Source: Fusobacterium sp. | GTDB lineage: Bacteria; Fusobacteriota; Fusobacteriia; Fusobacteriales; Fusobacteriaceae | Assembly: GCF_019012925.1 (NCBI RefSeq) | Contig: NZ_JAGIRL010000030.1 | Location: 21,723-85,722, forward strand | DNA length: 64,000 nucleotides | Direction: 5' to 3' | Shown here: in pieces, positions 63,946 through 64,000 of the stretch | How the letters are laid out: every line of letters begins with the position of its first letter | Position numbering within the stretch: the first letter of the stretch is position 1 | Made by a program: the position numbers and the translations under genes | Notes under the pieces: generated by a model | Databases searched by the model: none | Seen by the model: only the letters and a program-made list of their open reading frames with translations | What the model was told of the DNA's origin: nothing

Positions 63946-64000
63946 ATGAAACAGCTAAAAGCATATAAATTTAGAATTTATCCAAGCGAAGAACAAAAGA
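63946..64000 (+). CDS. tnpB: TnpB-family RNA-guided nuclease (3' truncated by window edge)
   Basis: Only the first 18 codons are visible: MKQLKAYKFRIYPSEEQK, the usual start of IS605 TnpB, after AAGGAGG at 63932-63938 and 19 bases after the tnpA remnant. TnpB proteins cut DNA guided by an RNA made from the element's right end. Whether the RuvC residues and guide RNA are intact lies outside this window. Confidence 0.85.
   Translation, partial: MKQLKAYKFRIYPSEEQK

Noticed and set aside
1..64000. CRISPR array
   Set aside because: No regularly spaced direct repeats of 25-40 bases were seen; repeats found are single palindromic copies or terminators.

Overview
This window is AT-rich chromosomal DNA from an anaerobic, outer-membrane-bearing bacterium, almost certainly Fusobacteriota and probably Fusobacterium. 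The call rests on a complete run of lipid A genes in low-GC sequence, a four-subunit ferredoxin-linked oxoacid oxidoreductase, a butyryl-CoA dehydrogenase/Etf operon, glycyl-radical metabolism, a glmS ribozyme and IS200/IS605 remnants of fusobacterial flavour. I cannot name the species from sequence reading alone.

Layout. 1-8.0 kb: the 3' end of a UvrD/PcrA helicase gene, then a tightly packed plus-strand operon lpxC-fabZ-lpxA-lpxI-lpxB-msbA-rph-rdgB, and a lipoprotein gene. 8.8-11.6 kb: a stand-alone PLD-helicase-DUF3427 protein. 11.7-19.2 kb: a sugar operon with three different sugar-phosphate isomerase-like proteins, a mannose-family PTS (IIA, IIB, IIC, IID), a GntR/UTRA regulator and a HAD phosphatase. 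19.2-26.1 kb (minus): a decayed repeat region, cysK, leucyl aminopeptidase, proS and recG. 26.2-27.8 kb: a TPR/DUF218 lipoprotein and a YchJ-like protein. 27.8-33.8 kb: a glycyl radical enzyme and its activase, divergent from a fructose-type PTS and a GntR regulator.

34-46 kb (minus): a 2-oxoacid:ferredoxin oxidoreductase operon (gamma-delta-alpha-beta), aminopeptidase P, glmS under a glmS ribozyme, bcd-etfB-etfA, and a TDT-family transporter. 46-53 kb: YwaF-like protein, viroplasmin-type RNase H, rpmE, upp, a CoA-pyrophosphatase-like Nudix gene, rfaE2, tsaE, tsaB, a rubredoxin-like flavoprotein and thioredoxin. 53-63 kb: a very large LptD-like protein, thrS, galE, a YczE-like membrane protein, recA, nagA and tRNA-Leu(UAA). 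63.2-64 kb: a repeat copy, decayed sequence and the start of an IS200/IS605 element with an internally deleted tnpA and a tnpB that runs off the end.

How the parts fit. The lipid A genes, msbA, rfaE2, lptD and galE serve LPS synthesis and export. glmS and nagA set the amino-sugar pool that feeds UDP-GlcNAc, the LpxA substrate. The oxoacid oxidoreductase and Bcd-Etf are core anaerobic energy modules. The two PTS clusters are accessory carbohydrate modules with their own regulators. The most interesting part is the 27.8-33.8 kb glycyl-radical/PTS cluster: its divergent promoters are near mirror images, each with its -35 hexamer inside one of a pair of identical 12-bp operator-like sites.
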